Assembly: GCA_012960505.1 (NCBI GenBank)
Contig: DUBC01000007.1
Coordinates: forward strand, 124,001-188,000
Direction: 5' to 3'
Length of the DNA: 64,000 nt
Source of the DNA: Verrucomicrobiales bacterium
GTDB lineage: Bacteria > Verrucomicrobiota > Verrucomicrobiia > Verrucomicrobiales > DEV007
Made by a program: the position numbers and the translations under genes. The notes under the pieces were generated by a model, which saw only the letters and a list, made by a program, of their open reading frames with translations, did not search any database and was not told the DNA's origin. This document shows positions 31,082 to 40,344 of the stretch, one piece after another (the stretch's first letter is position 1; each line of letters opens with the position of its first letter).

Positions 31082-31717
31082 ATGCCCAAAGAATCTCTAG
31101 ATGTATCAGAATCACTAGAAATGGTGAAACTCCTTGCAAGGAAAATCATCGAAGCCGAACCGATACTTACCGATGCTGACAGAAATCTTGGTGATGGGGA
31201 TCATGGGCTAGGAATGCAAAGGGGGATGACGGCAGTCTTAGAGAAACTTGAAAGCGAATCATTTTTCGATGTTAAATCGATTTTCAATGCGACTGGTATG
31301 GCCATGATGAGTTCAATGGGCGGAGCTTCGGGAGCCCTCTTTGGGACTCTTTTCCGTAGCGGAGCGAAGACCCTAGCTGAAAAACCTGTATTTGATGCAT
31401 CATCACTTTCCGATTTCTTGGTTGCTGCAAATGAAGGTGTCCAGGCCCGTGGAGGCGCTTCTCCTGGTGATAAGACAATGATTGATGCGCTTGATCCAGC
31501 AGCTAATGAGTCTATAAAATCTAAGAATTTACCAATCGATGAGGCCCTAGAGGCCGTTGCCGCCGCAGCAGAATCAGGAAGAGATCAGAGTAAGGACATG
31601 ATTGCAATGATGGGAAGGGCAAAGACACTTGGGGAAAAATCAGTAGGTCATCCAGATGCTGGGGCCTGCTCAATTGCTATTATTTTTAGAGCGATGGCAG
31701 ATTTTGCTAACAACTAA
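31082..31717 (+). CDS. dhaL: Dihydroxyacetone kinase, DhaL subunit
   Basis: The nucleotide-binding partner of DhaK, 211 residues from ATG 31082. A longer frame from 31001 would overlap dhaK and is rejected. The Mg-ADP-binding aspartates are in LTDADRNLGDGDHG (residues 29-42), and the family motif SPGDKTMIDALDPA is present. No PTS subunit DhaM is encoded next to it, so ATP may be the direct phosphate donor, or a DhaM lies elsewhere. It is followed 32 bp later by the LsrF-like aldolase. Confidence 0.93.
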   Translation: MPKESLDVSESLEMVKLLARKIIEAEPILTDADRNLGDGDHGLGMQRGMTAVLEKLESESFFDVKSIFNATGMAMMSSMGGASGALFGTLFRSGAKTLAEKPVFDASSLSDFLVAANEGVQARGGASPGDKTMIDALDPAANESIKSKNLPIDEALEAVAAAAESGRDQSKDMIAMMGRAKTLGEKSVGHPDAGACSIAIIFRAMADFANN

Positions 31718-31749
31718 TTACACAAAATAAATCAAAACATTAGAAAACA

Positions 31750-32709
31750 ATGGCTGACTTAGACGGAAACACAGAACAAAAGCAGAAGGAATATTATACA
31801 GACACTCCTCAAACTAAACCTAACTTTTTCTTAAAGGGATCTCACCAATATGACTGGGGTCTACAGAATAGACTGGCACATATATTCAACCCTGAATCAG
31901 GAAGAACGATCATGCTCGCATTTGATCATGGTTATTTCATGGGGCCGACTACTGGCCTAGAAAGAGTCGATCAGACCATTCTTCCGCTAGAGCCTTATTG
32001 CGATTGCTTAATGCTTACAAGAGGAATACAGAGATCAATTATTCCAGCATCTACTCAAAAGGCCATTGCTCTAAGAGCCTCAGGAGGCACTAGCATGGTT
32101 AGTACTATTGATGAGTGGGAAGGTGAGATAGGTGGTCAACCCGCAAAATTAGCTCGTCCCGGTTATGAGCCACTTTCGAATGAACATTTGGCTGTAGATA
32201 TCGATGAAGCCATAAGGTTAAATGCCTCTGTTCTTGCGGTTCAGGTTTTCATAGGTAGCGAACATGAGAGGCAGTCATTGCAAAACTTAACTAACCTCAT
32301 TGATGCTGCAGCAAGATACGGGATCGCAGTGATGGGAGTTGTTGCAGTTGGACGTGCGATGGAGAGGTCACCAAAGTACTTTCGGATGGCCACAAGGCTC
32401 ATGGCAGAACTGGGTTGTCATATGGTCAAATGTTATCATATCGAAGATGGTTTTGACACGATCACTAGCTGTTGCCCTGTCCCTATTGTTATTGCTGGTG
32501 GTAAGAAGAGACCAGAGAAAAATGCATTACAGATGGCATTCGACGCTTGCGAGCAGGGGGCTTCCGGAGTTGATATGGGACGTAACATATTCCAAGCAGA
32601 TGCACCTGTTCCAATGATGAAGGCTGTCAGGGGCGTCGTTCATGAAGGAATGAGTGCTTCTGACGCATTTGAGTTGTATGAACAGCTTAAATCAGAGGAA
32701 GTTTCTTAG
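31750..32709 (+). CDS. lsrF: LsrF-type class I aldolase/thiolase
   Basis: A 319-residue TIM barrel very similar to E. coli LsrF along its full length, for example DWGLQNRLAHIFNPESGRTIMLAFDHGYF, GPTTGLERVDQ and GGKKRPEKNALQM (quoted in short pieces). LsrF cleaves the phosphorylated AI-2 signal, transferring an acetyl group to CoA and leaving dihydroxyacetone phosphate. The lysine in MVKCYHIEDGF is the likely Schiff-base or catalytic residue. The partner genes here are dhaK and dhaL instead of lsrK, lsrG or an Lsr transporter, so the substrate may be a different keto-sugar phosphate. Confidence 0.85.
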   Translation: MADLDGNTEQKQKEYYTDTPQTKPNFFLKGSHQYDWGLQNRLAHIFNPESGRTIMLAFDHGYFMGPTTGLERVDQTILPLEPYCDCLMLTRGIQRSIIPASTQKAIALRASGGTSMVSTIDEWEGEIGGQPAKLARPGYEPLSNEHLAVDIDEAIRLNASVLAVQVFIGSEHERQSLQNLTNLIDAAARYGIAVMGVVAVGRAMERSPKYFRMATRLMAELGCHMVKCYHIEDGFDTITSCCPVPIVIAGGKKRPEKNALQMAFDACEQGASGVDMGRNIFQADAPVPMMKAVRGVVHEGMSASDAFELYEQLKSEEVS

Positions 32710-32768
32710 ACATCGCACAAAATAAATGCTCCCATTTGAAGAATTACGTATAGGCGTTATTCTTCTAT

Positions 32769-33887
32769 GTGGGCCCATTAATTAGTCAATCCGATCGATA
32801 CATCGGACGTCAGGTATTATTTGCAACGATCTTTGGTGTCATTGTATTGAGCCTTATCTTTGTTTTAGGTAATTTATTTAAGCAGATTTTCGAGTTACTC
32901 GTTGACCGGAACTTGCCGGTAAATGCTGTCCTTCAGTTCATTCTTTACATATTACCGTACTCATTAATTTTCACTATCCCTTGGAGTGTGCTCATAGGTG
33001 TATTGCTCGTTTTTGGCAGGCTCTCAGCTGATAATGAACTGCTTGCGCTCCGTTTGTCTGGAATGAGTATGTTCAGATTGTGTCGTCCAGTGTTTTTTAT
33101 TGCGGGGTGTCTTGTTTGTTTAAGCTTTTTGATCAATACCAAAATCGCACCGCGTGGCAAAGCCGCGATGAAAGAAACGCTCTATAATATGGCTATTGAT
33201 GATCCTTTGGCTTTAATTGTTCCCGATAAAGTCATATATCAATTTCCTAACTATCGTATTTATGCCGAGTCCAGGATTGGTAACAAATTACTTGGCCTTG
33301 AAGTGATTGAGCTTGATGAGAATAAGGTACCCATACGTTATATTAGGGCCATGGAGGCTGGGGTCGAATACGACGAAAGTGAAGATCAGTTGTTATTGCT
33401 TTTAGATAATGCCGAGGGAGTCATAAAAAATGAAAAGGATCCCGCTGACTTTGATAACTTGCTCCCGGGCATTAGCGCTGAGAAAACAACTATCCCCCTG
33501 GATTTGTCTTCGTTCCGCAATAATCCCAAAAAACTCAAACCGAGCAACTTAGACACTAGTGAGTTGAGGCGACGGCTGAGTGGGTCTGAACCTATCAGTG
33601 AAAAGAAAAGGAACGAGATTAATACTGAAATACAGAAAAGACATTCTTTTGCAGTTGCATGCTTCGCCTTCGCTTTGATCGGTATCCCTTTGGGGGTAGT
33701 GAGTCAGAGGAGCGAGACCACATCAGGTTTTGCGGTCAGCATGGTCGTTGCGTTTTTATACTTTTTAGGCATCATTTACGCAGACAATAGGGATTCTGAT
33801 GCGATTGCACCGCTACTAATGTGGGTTCCTACCGCACTGATGATTATGATTGGTGGTATTTTGTTCTTTAAGCTTAGCCGGAAGTGA
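32769..33887 (+). CDS. LptF/LptG-family LPS export permease
   Basis: A 372-residue YjgP/YjgQ permease, one of the two membrane subunits that pull lipopolysaccharide from the inner membrane with LptB. The start is GTG (GTG GGC CCA TTA). Helices are at about 16-40, 56-82 and 100-120 at the N-terminus and at 292-372 at the C-terminus. The family motif ...IAPRGKAAMKETLYN is in the first periplasmic part, and FALIGIPLGVVSQRSE marks helix 4. The middle is a periplasmic beta-jellyroll. Only one permease is found here; its partner must be elsewhere. Ends in TGA. Confidence 0.88.
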   Translation: MGPLISQSDRYIGRQVLFATIFGVIVLSLIFVLGNLFKQIFELLVDRNLPVNAVLQFILYILPYSLIFTIPWSVLIGVLLVFGRLSADNELLALRLSGMSMFRLCRPVFFIAGCLVCLSFLINTKIAPRGKAAMKETLYNMAIDDPLALIVPDKVIYQFPNYRIYAESRIGNKLLGLEVIELDENKVPIRYIRAMEAGVEYDESEDQLLLLLDNAEGVIKNEKDPADFDNLLPGISAEKTTIPLDLSSFRNNPKKLKPSNLDTSELRRRLSGSEPISEKKRNEINTEIQKRHSFAVACFAFALIGIPLGVVSQRSETTSGFAVSMVVAFLYFLGIIYADNRDSDAIAPLLMWVPTALMIMIGGILFFKLSRK

Positions 33888-33889
33888 AA

Positions 33890-35158
33890 CTATTTAACGT
33901 TCTGGATTAGATGCTTTTCAAAGAAATTGAACATTGAGGGGACATCAATTTCGTGACCTCCTTTGTGGGGGACGAAATCAAGATTACTTGAAGCATTAAA
34001 GTCAGAGTAAATAGGATTAATTTCTTTCAGTGCTTGTCTTGCGATGGGAACCGTGAACCAAGTCGGGCGTTCCCTTAACCCGTTCTGACACATGAGTGGT
34101 CTCGGTGCAATGAGGCAATAGATGTCAGCGAAATCGACAAGAGTTCTTATCCCGGGAAACTTCCAGCATCTGCAGTGATTTTGCTCGAGTTGATCCATGG
34201 TTGTCAGAAAACCCGCACTCATTGTTGCTGAAATCCGTTCGTCCATTGCGCCTAGCCACATTGCCATTTCACCGCCCAGAGAATTTCCTGCGCATCCAAT
34301 TCGTTTTGGATCGACTTGTTTCATTGAAACAAGAAGATCAACACAACGGATAAGATCTAATAAGCGTTCTCCCATCATGGTCTTATCTTCTTCACGTAAG
34401 CTGTGTTGGCTGACCTTAGTTGATACAGTGATGTAACCCTTTTCGGCTAGTAAAGTGGCAAATCCTCGATCCTTGTAGCAGGAGTGCCTGGTTCCGCTGT
34501 GACCATCAATAACAATTACTGCAGGGTGGGGGACTTTGATCTTTTTAGGGACGGTGAGTACAGCTTTGATTCGACTCTTTGAAGTGCTGTTCAGTTCCAT
34601 TTCGTGGAACAGATAAGTTCCTTTATCCTGGGATGATGTTTTGACTGCATCTAAAGGTGATAAGTTTTTGTCATTGCCCTGTTCATTGATTTTGAGGAGT
34701 CCGAAAAGCGAAGTTCTAAGGCTCTTTTGCCATTTGATCGCGTCGGCACTTTGACGAGACGTGTATTGCATCGTTCTGAAGGGAACTTTCGTTGTCTTTT
34801 TAGGGATGATTGCGAGATTATTACCTTTGATGGTTCGGAAATATCCTAATGGCTTGTCGTCTAGGCTGTTTATGAGCCAACTGGAATTAGAGTAAGTTTT
34901 TTGAATCTTTGTTAAGCCATTTTTAAGTTCACCGTATGACTGCAAAGTTCCATTGTATTTGATCCAATAGATTTTCACATCCTTACCTGATTTGTTAGTA
35001 AGTGTCAGTGATGCGGGTTGACCTGAGATTGTATTGGGAGGAAGCCCGCGATCCATAGCATGCCACTTGATTGGAGATGCAAATGCAATGAAGCCTATCT
35101 TAGCTATTGCTACTAAAGTCGTTGATTTTGATATTATTTTCAATAACACGTATATCAA
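33890..35158 (-). CDS. Exported alpha/beta hydrolase with N-terminal VHL-beta-like domain
   Basis: A 422-residue protein. After a hydrophobic N-terminus (TTLVAIAKIGFIAFAS) comes a beta domain (about 48-108, ASLTLTNKSGKDVKIYWIKYNG, ... TYSNSSWLI) that matches the von Hippel-Lindau beta-domain pattern. The rest is a dienelactone-hydrolase-like alpha/beta hydrolase: nucleophile S293 in CAGNSLGGEM, an oxyanion-type IDGHSG around 218, and H402 in PHKGGHEID. It is probably an extracytoplasmic esterase or carbohydrate acetyl esterase. It converges with the LptF/G gene, 2 bp between stops. Confidence 0.78.
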   Translation of the reverse strand: MIYVLLKIISKSTTLVAIAKIGFIAFASPIKWHAMDRGLPPNTISGQPASLTLTNKSGKDVKIYWIKYNGTLQSYGELKNGLTKIQKTYSNSSWLINSLDDKPLGYFRTIKGNNLAIIPKKTTKVPFRTMQYTSRQSADAIKWQKSLRTSLFGLLKINEQGNDKNLSPLDAVKTSSQDKGTYLFHEMELNSTSKSRIKAVLTVPKKIKVPHPAVIVIDGHSGTRHSCYKDRGFATLLAEKGYITVSTKVSQHSLREEDKTMMGERLLDLIRCVDLLVSMKQVDPKRIGCAGNSLGGEMAMWLGAMDERISATMSAGFLTTMDQLEQNHCRCWKFPGIRTLVDFADIYCLIAPRPLMCQNGLRERPTWFTVPIARQALKEINPIYSDFNASSNLDFVPHKGGHEIDVPSMFNFFEKHLIQNVK

Positions 35159-35256
35159 TGATAATAGGGAAGGTTACACTGATCACATTAAATAACCGGA
35201 CTCTTCATTACATATATTGTAAGAAGTTATGAGTATTACTTAAAATAGTAGCGTAA

Positions 35257-35994
35257 CTAAGCGCTATGCCGGAAATAAGCCAAAAACTCGATGTTACCTG
35301 CCGCGCCTTTTATTGGCGAATCAATAGTACCTATGTGATTCATCTTGAGTTCCTCAACTGCGAATGTTTCGATCTTCAACTTCGCTTCTGCGTGCAAATT
35401 CGAATCCTTAACGATTCCGCCCTTGCCTATCTGTTCCCGCTTTAGTTCGAATTGAGGCTTAATTAGACATATTACATCAGTTGAGCCTTCAAGGATATTA
35501 CATGCAGGAGCAAGTATCTTTTCCAATGAAATGAAAGAAACGTCTATAACTAAAATATCAATTGGATCATTGATATCGCTTTCATTAATATTGCGGCAAT
35601 TGAAGTTTTCTCGGCTAATGACCCTCTCATCGCTCCTCAATTTCCAGGCCAACTGATTGGTTCCTACGTCAAAAGCGTAGACTTTATCAGCGCCGAATTG
35701 TAAAAGACAATCAGTAAAGCCTCCAGTGGATGAGCCTAAATCTAGGCCCTTTTTCCCTCTTATTTGTATGTCGAAATGATTAATTGCGGCCTCGAGTTTT
35801 AAACCTCCTCTACTTACGTACTTTGGGCGCTTTTTAATCTTAAGTTCGTCATCATCAGATACCTTTGACGAGGCTTTATCGTCCATATGGCCATTTACTG
35901 ATACCTCTCCTGCAAGTATCAGTTTTTTAGCCTCTTCTCTTGAGTTAACTAGCCCTTTAGCTAGTAATTGCTGGTCTAATCTTGATTTTGCCAT
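35257..35994 (-). CDS. tlyA: TlyA-family rRNA 2'-O-methyltransferase
   Basis: A 245-residue protein with an N-terminal S4 RNA-binding domain (RLDQQLLAKGLVNSREEAKKLI...GEVSVNG) and a FtsJ-like methyltransferase domain. The SAM-binding motif is GLDLGSSTGGFTDCLLQFGA, followed by VYAFDVGTNQL and the catalytic-region DILVIDVSFISLEKI. TlyA methylates cytidine 2'-OH in 16S and 23S rRNA in mycobacteria; the target here is not proven. It is divergent from the DAHP synthase gene. Confidence 0.92.
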   Translation of the reverse strand: MAKSRLDQQLLAKGLVNSREEAKKLILAGEVSVNGHMDDKASSKVSDDDELKIKKRPKYVSRGGLKLEAAINHFDIQIRGKKGLDLGSSTGGFTDCLLQFGADKVYAFDVGTNQLAWKLRSDERVISRENFNCRNINESDINDPIDILVIDVSFISLEKILAPACNILEGSTDVICLIKPQFELKREQIGKGGIVKDSNLHAEAKLKIETFAVEELKMNHIGTIDSPIKGAAGNIEFLAYFRHSA

Positions 35995-36142
35995 ATTTAC
36001 GTAAATAACGTTAATATATGGTGGAATTAATTCAATTTAAGGGAAATTCTATTAAAACCATCTTTATAAATTTAATGCCTTATTCAATAAATCCAATACA
36101 ATTCGAATTGATATCAATGAATGAACGCACGATAGGTCGCTA

Positions 36143-37216
36143 ATGCAAAATTCTGACTACAAAACGGATGATCTGAGAATAGATCAAATAAGACAACTTA
36201 TTGCCCCTGCATTGTTGATGTCTGAATTCACTGTCAGTGGCACTGTTGGCAAGTTGGTTAGCGATACTAGAAATGCAGCTGGATCTATCCTGAACGGTTC
36301 TGATGATCGTTTACTCGTCGTTGTTGGTCCGTGTTCTATTCATGACATTGATGCTGCTGTAGATTACGCTTCAAAGCTTAAGGAGCAGATTGATAAGCAT
36401 AAAGATGACTTACTCATCATAATGAGAGTCTATTTTGAAAAGCCAAGAACCACGGTTGGCTGGAAAGGTCTTATTAATGATCCAAGTCTTGATGGTTCCT
36501 TTGATATTAATAAAGGGTTAGAAATTGCTAGGAAGCTTCTTATTGATATTAACGAATTAGGGGTACCTGCAGGCACAGAATTTCTTGATACGATAAGCCC
36601 ACAATACATAGCTGATTTGGTTTCTTGGGGCGCTATTGGTGCTAGGACTACGGAAAGCCAGATTCATCGAGAATTAGCATCCGGACTATCTATGCCGATC
36701 GGATTTAAAAATGGAACAGGAGGCAGTGTGCAGATTGCAGTTGATGGGATTAAGGCAGCATCAATGCCGCATAATTTCCTCTCTGTTACAAAGCAAGGAG
36801 TCAGCGCCATTGTGTGTACGGTTGGTAATAAGGATTGTCATATTATTCTGAGAGGGTCTTCAGCGGGTCCAAACTATAATTCGGAGTCAATAGCAAAGAC
36901 TTCTGGGCTCCTAGAAAAAAGCAATCTTCCAAGACCGTTAATGGTCGACTGTAGTCATGGAAACAGTCTGAAAGATCATAAAAATCAGCCTAAGGTTGCT
37001 GCAGACATATCAGCTCAGTTAGCTGAAGGAACTTCCGACATTGCTGCCGTCATGGTTGAAAGTAATATTGAGGAAGGTAATCAAAAGTTAACTGATGATT
37101 TGAGCGCATTAAAATATGGCCAGAGCGTCACAGACGCTTGCGTTGATTGGAGTGGTACCGAATCGATTCTGGAAGAACTGGCTAAGGGCGTTAGGGCTAG
37201 ACGAGGATCGAGCTAG
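36143..37216 (+). CDS. aroF: 3-deoxy-7-phosphoheptulonate synthase (class I DAHP synthase)
   Basis: Condenses phosphoenolpyruvate and erythrose 4-phosphate, the first step of the shikimate pathway. At 357 residues it is the AroF/G/H type. Motifs: LVVVGPCSIHD (PEP site), RVYFEKPRTTVGWKGLINDP, GARTTESQIHRELASGLSMPIGFKNGT, and DCSHGN. The choice of aroF over aroG or aroH is a label only; I cannot tell which amino acid, if any, inhibits it. A monocistronic gene convergent with mdh. Confidence 0.94.
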   Translation: MQNSDYKTDDLRIDQIRQLIAPALLMSEFTVSGTVGKLVSDTRNAAGSILNGSDDRLLVVVGPCSIHDIDAAVDYASKLKEQIDKHKDDLLIIMRVYFEKPRTTVGWKGLINDPSLDGSFDINKGLEIARKLLIDINELGVPAGTEFLDTISPQYIADLVSWGAIGARTTESQIHRELASGLSMPIGFKNGTGGSVQIAVDGIKAASMPHNFLSVTKQGVSAIVCTVGNKDCHIILRGSSAGPNYNSESIAKTSGLLEKSNLPRPLMVDCSHGNSLKDHKNQPKVAADISAQLAEGTSDIAAVMVESNIEEGNQKLTDDLSALKYGQSVTDACVDWSGTESILEELAKGVRARRGSS

Positions 37217-37229
37217 GATTCGTCAAATT

Positions 37230-38213
37230 TTAGGGAAGAAGATCCTTAACGGCTTCCCTCTCTTCATTTAGCTCGGCCACTGAAGCTGCAATTTTCTGCT
37301 TTGAGAAATCATTGAGCTCAAGGTCAGTAACTATTTCCCATAATGCTCCATCACTTCTAACAGGGAACGAAGCGATCAGTCCTTCATCGATGCCGTAACT
37401 GCCATCAGAGCAGACGCAGACGCTGTTCCAGTCCCCTTCTTTAGTGTTTTGTGTAAGATGCTTAACGCTATCAATGATTGCGTTTGCGGCGGAAGCTGCG
37501 GATGAAGATCCTCTAGCCTCAATGATTGCTGCTCCCCTTTTCTGTACAACGGGAATGAATGTATCTTTAAGCCAGTTCTCATCGTTGATAACTTCGTTAG
37601 CTGGACTCCCATTTATTTTAGCACTGTAAAAGTCTGGGTACTGAGTGGCGGAATGATTACCCCAAATAGTCATATTACTGACATTCCTTACATGGACGCC
37701 TGCCTTTTGTGCGAGTTGAGTTTTTGCACGATTTTCATCGAGTCGAGTCATTGCGTGCCAACGTTCATTTGGGACATCAGGAGCATTGTTCATCGCGATA
37801 AGACAATTCGTGTTGCAAGGATTTCCTACGACGAGCACTCGCACGTCAGAGGACGCGTTATTGTTAATTGCCTGTCCTTGTCCGGTAAATATTTTACCGT
37901 TGATTCCAAGGAGATCTCCCCTTTCCATGCCGGCTTTGCGCGGTACGCTGCCAACAAGTAGTGCCCAGTTGGAATTAGAGAAACCTGTGTCTAAATCACA
38001 GGTTGGATTGATTTTATTTAGTAGAGGAAAAGCACAATCATCAAGTTCCATACAAACTCCTTCCAAAGCCCCCATCGCGGGTTCGATTTCAATCAAGTTT
38101 AAGTTAACGGGTTGATCCGGTCCAAACATTGCTCCAGAAGCGATTCTGAAAAGCAGTGAATAGCCAATTTGGCCAGCTGCGCCTGTGACTGAAACGGTAA
38201 TGGGGTCGCTCAT
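37230..38213 (-). CDS. mdh: Malate dehydrogenase
   Basis: Interconverts malate and oxaloacetate with NAD(H) in the TCA cycle. The 327-residue protein is of the cytosolic-type/group II MDH family: the NAD-binding [55 protein letters not shown], the catalytic-type [11 protein letters not shown] equivalent ([11 protein letters not shown]) and [13 protein letters not shown] with the active-site histidine. It fits with the sdhCAB genes downstream in the same window as part of central metabolism. Confidence 0.96.
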   Translation of the reverse strand: MSDPITVSVTGAAGQIGYSLLFRIASGAMFGPDQPVNLNLIEIEPAMGALEGVCMELDDCAFPLLNKINPTCDLDTGFSNSNWALLVGSVPRKAGMERGDLLGINGKIFTGQGQAINNNASSDVRVLVVGNPCNTNCLIAMNNAPDVPNERWHAMTRLDENRAKTQLAQKAGVHVRNVSNMTIWGNHSATQYPDFYSAKINGSPANEVINDENWLKDTFIPVVQKRGAAIIEARGSSSAASAANAIIDSVKHLTQNTKEGDWNSVCVCSDGSYGIDEGLIASFPVRSDGALWEIVTDLELNDFSKQKIAASVAELNEEREAVKDLLP

Positions 38214-38297
38214 GTTGTATTTTATGTGATTGTATTTAGCTATTAGTGATATTTTTATAATTGAATGACTTGTTGTGTGATTCTTAGCAAGTTTTTT

Positions 38298-40337
38298 TTA
38301 CCAAGTTGCGCCGATTGAACCTACTTCCCATTCCTCTACAAGCTCAGGATCAAAGTCTTCTAAGAATCTGGACGGACGCTGCATAACGTCGCCTGTTCTG
38401 GAGCTAGGCCAAATATAAGGATATATGAGGTACAGTTCGTCCTTTGATCTAGTGACTGCGACATAGAAAAGTCTCCTTTCCTCTTCGAGTCCTGACTCTT
38501 CTTCATCGTCTTCCTCTATGACGCGAGAATTGGGAAACATTCCGTCCGTGAGCCAAATTACGAACACTGCTCGCCATTCTAAGCCCTTAGCTTGGTGCAC
38601 GGAAGATAAAGTAATAGCTTCAGACTTATCTTTCTTTTCATTTTGCTTCATGGGTTCGCCTTCGACGCCTGAGAGGAGAGCTAATTGACCAAGAAATTCG
38701 CTAGTGTCTTCGAACTGTTCGCTGTAACGCTTTAGTTGATCCAGATCCTGAATTCGGTTGTCATAATTAGTGAATTTGCTTCGCATGTAATCATCGTAAA
38801 CGCCACCAAGGATAGAGGATATCATTTCGCGAGGAGTAGTAATTTCACCTTGGGGCGCGATCTCATCCATCGTGTAACCGAACTGGATCCAGGTATTTTT
38901 GGATTTCGCCGGAACTTTAAATTTTTTGAGGTGGTCGGAAAAAGATTTTGGAGGAGTGTTTTCTTTGTTTATTGGTGATTTGATCCACTCAAGCCACAAG
39001 TTATTGGCGGTAACGATACCAATGCCGGGAAGCATTCTGGCGATTCTCTTGAATGCAACTTCATCACGAAGGTTCACGGCCAGCTTCATGAATGCTGCGA
39101 CGTCCTTAACGTGCGCCTGCTCGAAGAACCTGAGGCCGCTAGTAATGTTGAATGGAATTCCTCTGTTAGTGAGTTCCATTTGTAGCTCCATTGCGTGAAA
39201 GTGCGCCCTATAAAGAACGGCCATCTCCTCTAATTCCATGCCTTCATCTCTTAGTTCAAGGATGCGCTGAGCTACGAAAGCGGCCTGAGTGTTAGGTTCA
39301 TTCACTGGTACCAGGGCCGGTAACTGTCCCCTCTCTGGACGATTAGCTTTGAGGTTTTTCTTGAATTGTTTTTTGTTAGCGGAAATTGCCTGATTAGCGA
39401 GTTCTAGGATCTCAGGAACTGATCGATAATTGGTTTCGATCTTAAATGTTTTGGCTTTTGGGTATGACTCTTCGAACTGAAGGATGTGCTCGAAATCTGC
39501 GCCTCGCCAGGAATAGATGGATTGAGCATCATCCCCAACGACCATTAGGTTTCCATGCTTTTTGGAAAGAATGTTAATCAATTTTGATTGCACCCAGTTA
39601 GTGTCTTGATACTCGTCGACTAGGACAAATTGAAATTGCTGTTGGTACATTTGCGCTATGTCCTCATTGTCTTCGAGGAGCTGCACAGCCAATATTAAAA
39701 GATCATCAAAATCAGCGCTGTTGGTATCAATTTTTCTCTGAGTGTAGACTTTGCCGACCTTTTGGATTGGTCGTAATAGGTCGAGAAAATAGGGATATCT
39801 GTATTCAAGAATCTCACTTAACTCTTCGCCGGTATTTTCAACGAGGCTGAACATAGTTGCTAAGAGTTCAGGCTTTGGAAATCTAATTTCTTTAGTGTTT
39901 ACTCCTGCTGCAGCGATGCACGTGGACATGAGGTCCTTCTGATCCTCTCTGTCCATTATGGTAAATGATTTTGTTAGTCCTACTTTTTCTGCGTGCTGGC
40001 GAAGGAGTCGATTGCCTATAGAGTGAAATGTGCCGCCCCAGATCGCCCGTGTCTCATAAGGGACAAGATCCTCGACCCTCTGTAACATTTCTTTGGCTGC
40101 TTTGTTTGTGAATGTTAGTAAGAGAATATTGTCGGGTTTGATTCCGTTATCTAGTAAGTAAGCGACTCGATAAGTGAGAGTTCGGGTCTTCCCGCTACCT
40201 GCTCCAGCAATGACAAGGGCCGGCCCCATTAATGAGGTGACGGCCTCATATTGTTGCTCATTGAGTTCAGATTTATAATCAATGTTGCTCGAAGGGCCTG
40301 CGCCTGCAGTCGAATCAATGTTGTACTTTCGAGCCAT
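38298..40337 (-). CDS. UvrD/PcrA-type superfamily 1 DNA helicase
   Basis: A 3'-5' DNA helicase of 679 residues for repair and replication restart. Motif I is ALVIAGAGSGKTRTLTYRV, motif II LVDEYQDTN, motif III LMVVGDDAQSIYSWRGAD, motif IV TNYRS, motif V ITLSSVHQAKGLEWRAVFVI and motif VI RRLFYVAVTRSKDELYL. It is closest to the UvrD/PcrA/Rep class. The stop is 84 bp upstream of mdh on the same strand; the symporter gene ends 5 bp... upstream of its start side, so these three minus-strand genes lie in tandem. Confidence 0.93.
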   Translation of the reverse strand: MARKYNIDSTAGAGPSSNIDYKSELNEQQYEAVTSLMGPALVIAGAGSGKTRTLTYRVAYLLDNGIKPDNILLLTFTNKAAKEMLQRVEDLVPYETRAIWGGTFHSIGNRLLRQHAEKVGLTKSFTIMDREDQKDLMSTCIAAAGVNTKEIRFPKPELLATMFSLVENTGEELSEILEYRYPYFLDLLRPIQKVGKVYTQRKIDTNSADFDDLLILAVQLLEDNEDIAQMYQQQFQFVLVDEYQDTNWVQSKLINILSKKHGNLMVVGDDAQSIYSWRGADFEHILQFEESYPKAKTFKIETNYRSVPEILELANQAISANKKQFKKNLKANRPERGQLPALVPVNEPNTQAAFVAQRILELRDEGMELEEMAVLYRAHFHAMELQMELTNRGIPFNITSGLRFFEQAHVKDVAAFMKLAVNLRDEVAFKRIARMLPGIGIVTANNLWLEWIKSPINKENTPPKSFSDHLKKFKVPAKSKNTWIQFGYTMDEIAPQGEITTPREMISSILGGVYDDYMRSKFTNYDNRIQDLDQLKRYSEQFEDTSEFLGQLALLSGVEGEPMKQNEKKDKSEAITLSSVHQAKGLEWRAVFVIWLTDGMFPNSRVIEEDDEEESGLEEERRLFYVAVTRSKDELYLIYPYIWPSSRTGDVMQRPSRFLEDFDPELVEEWEVGSIGATW

Positions 40338-40344
40338 TTATTGG

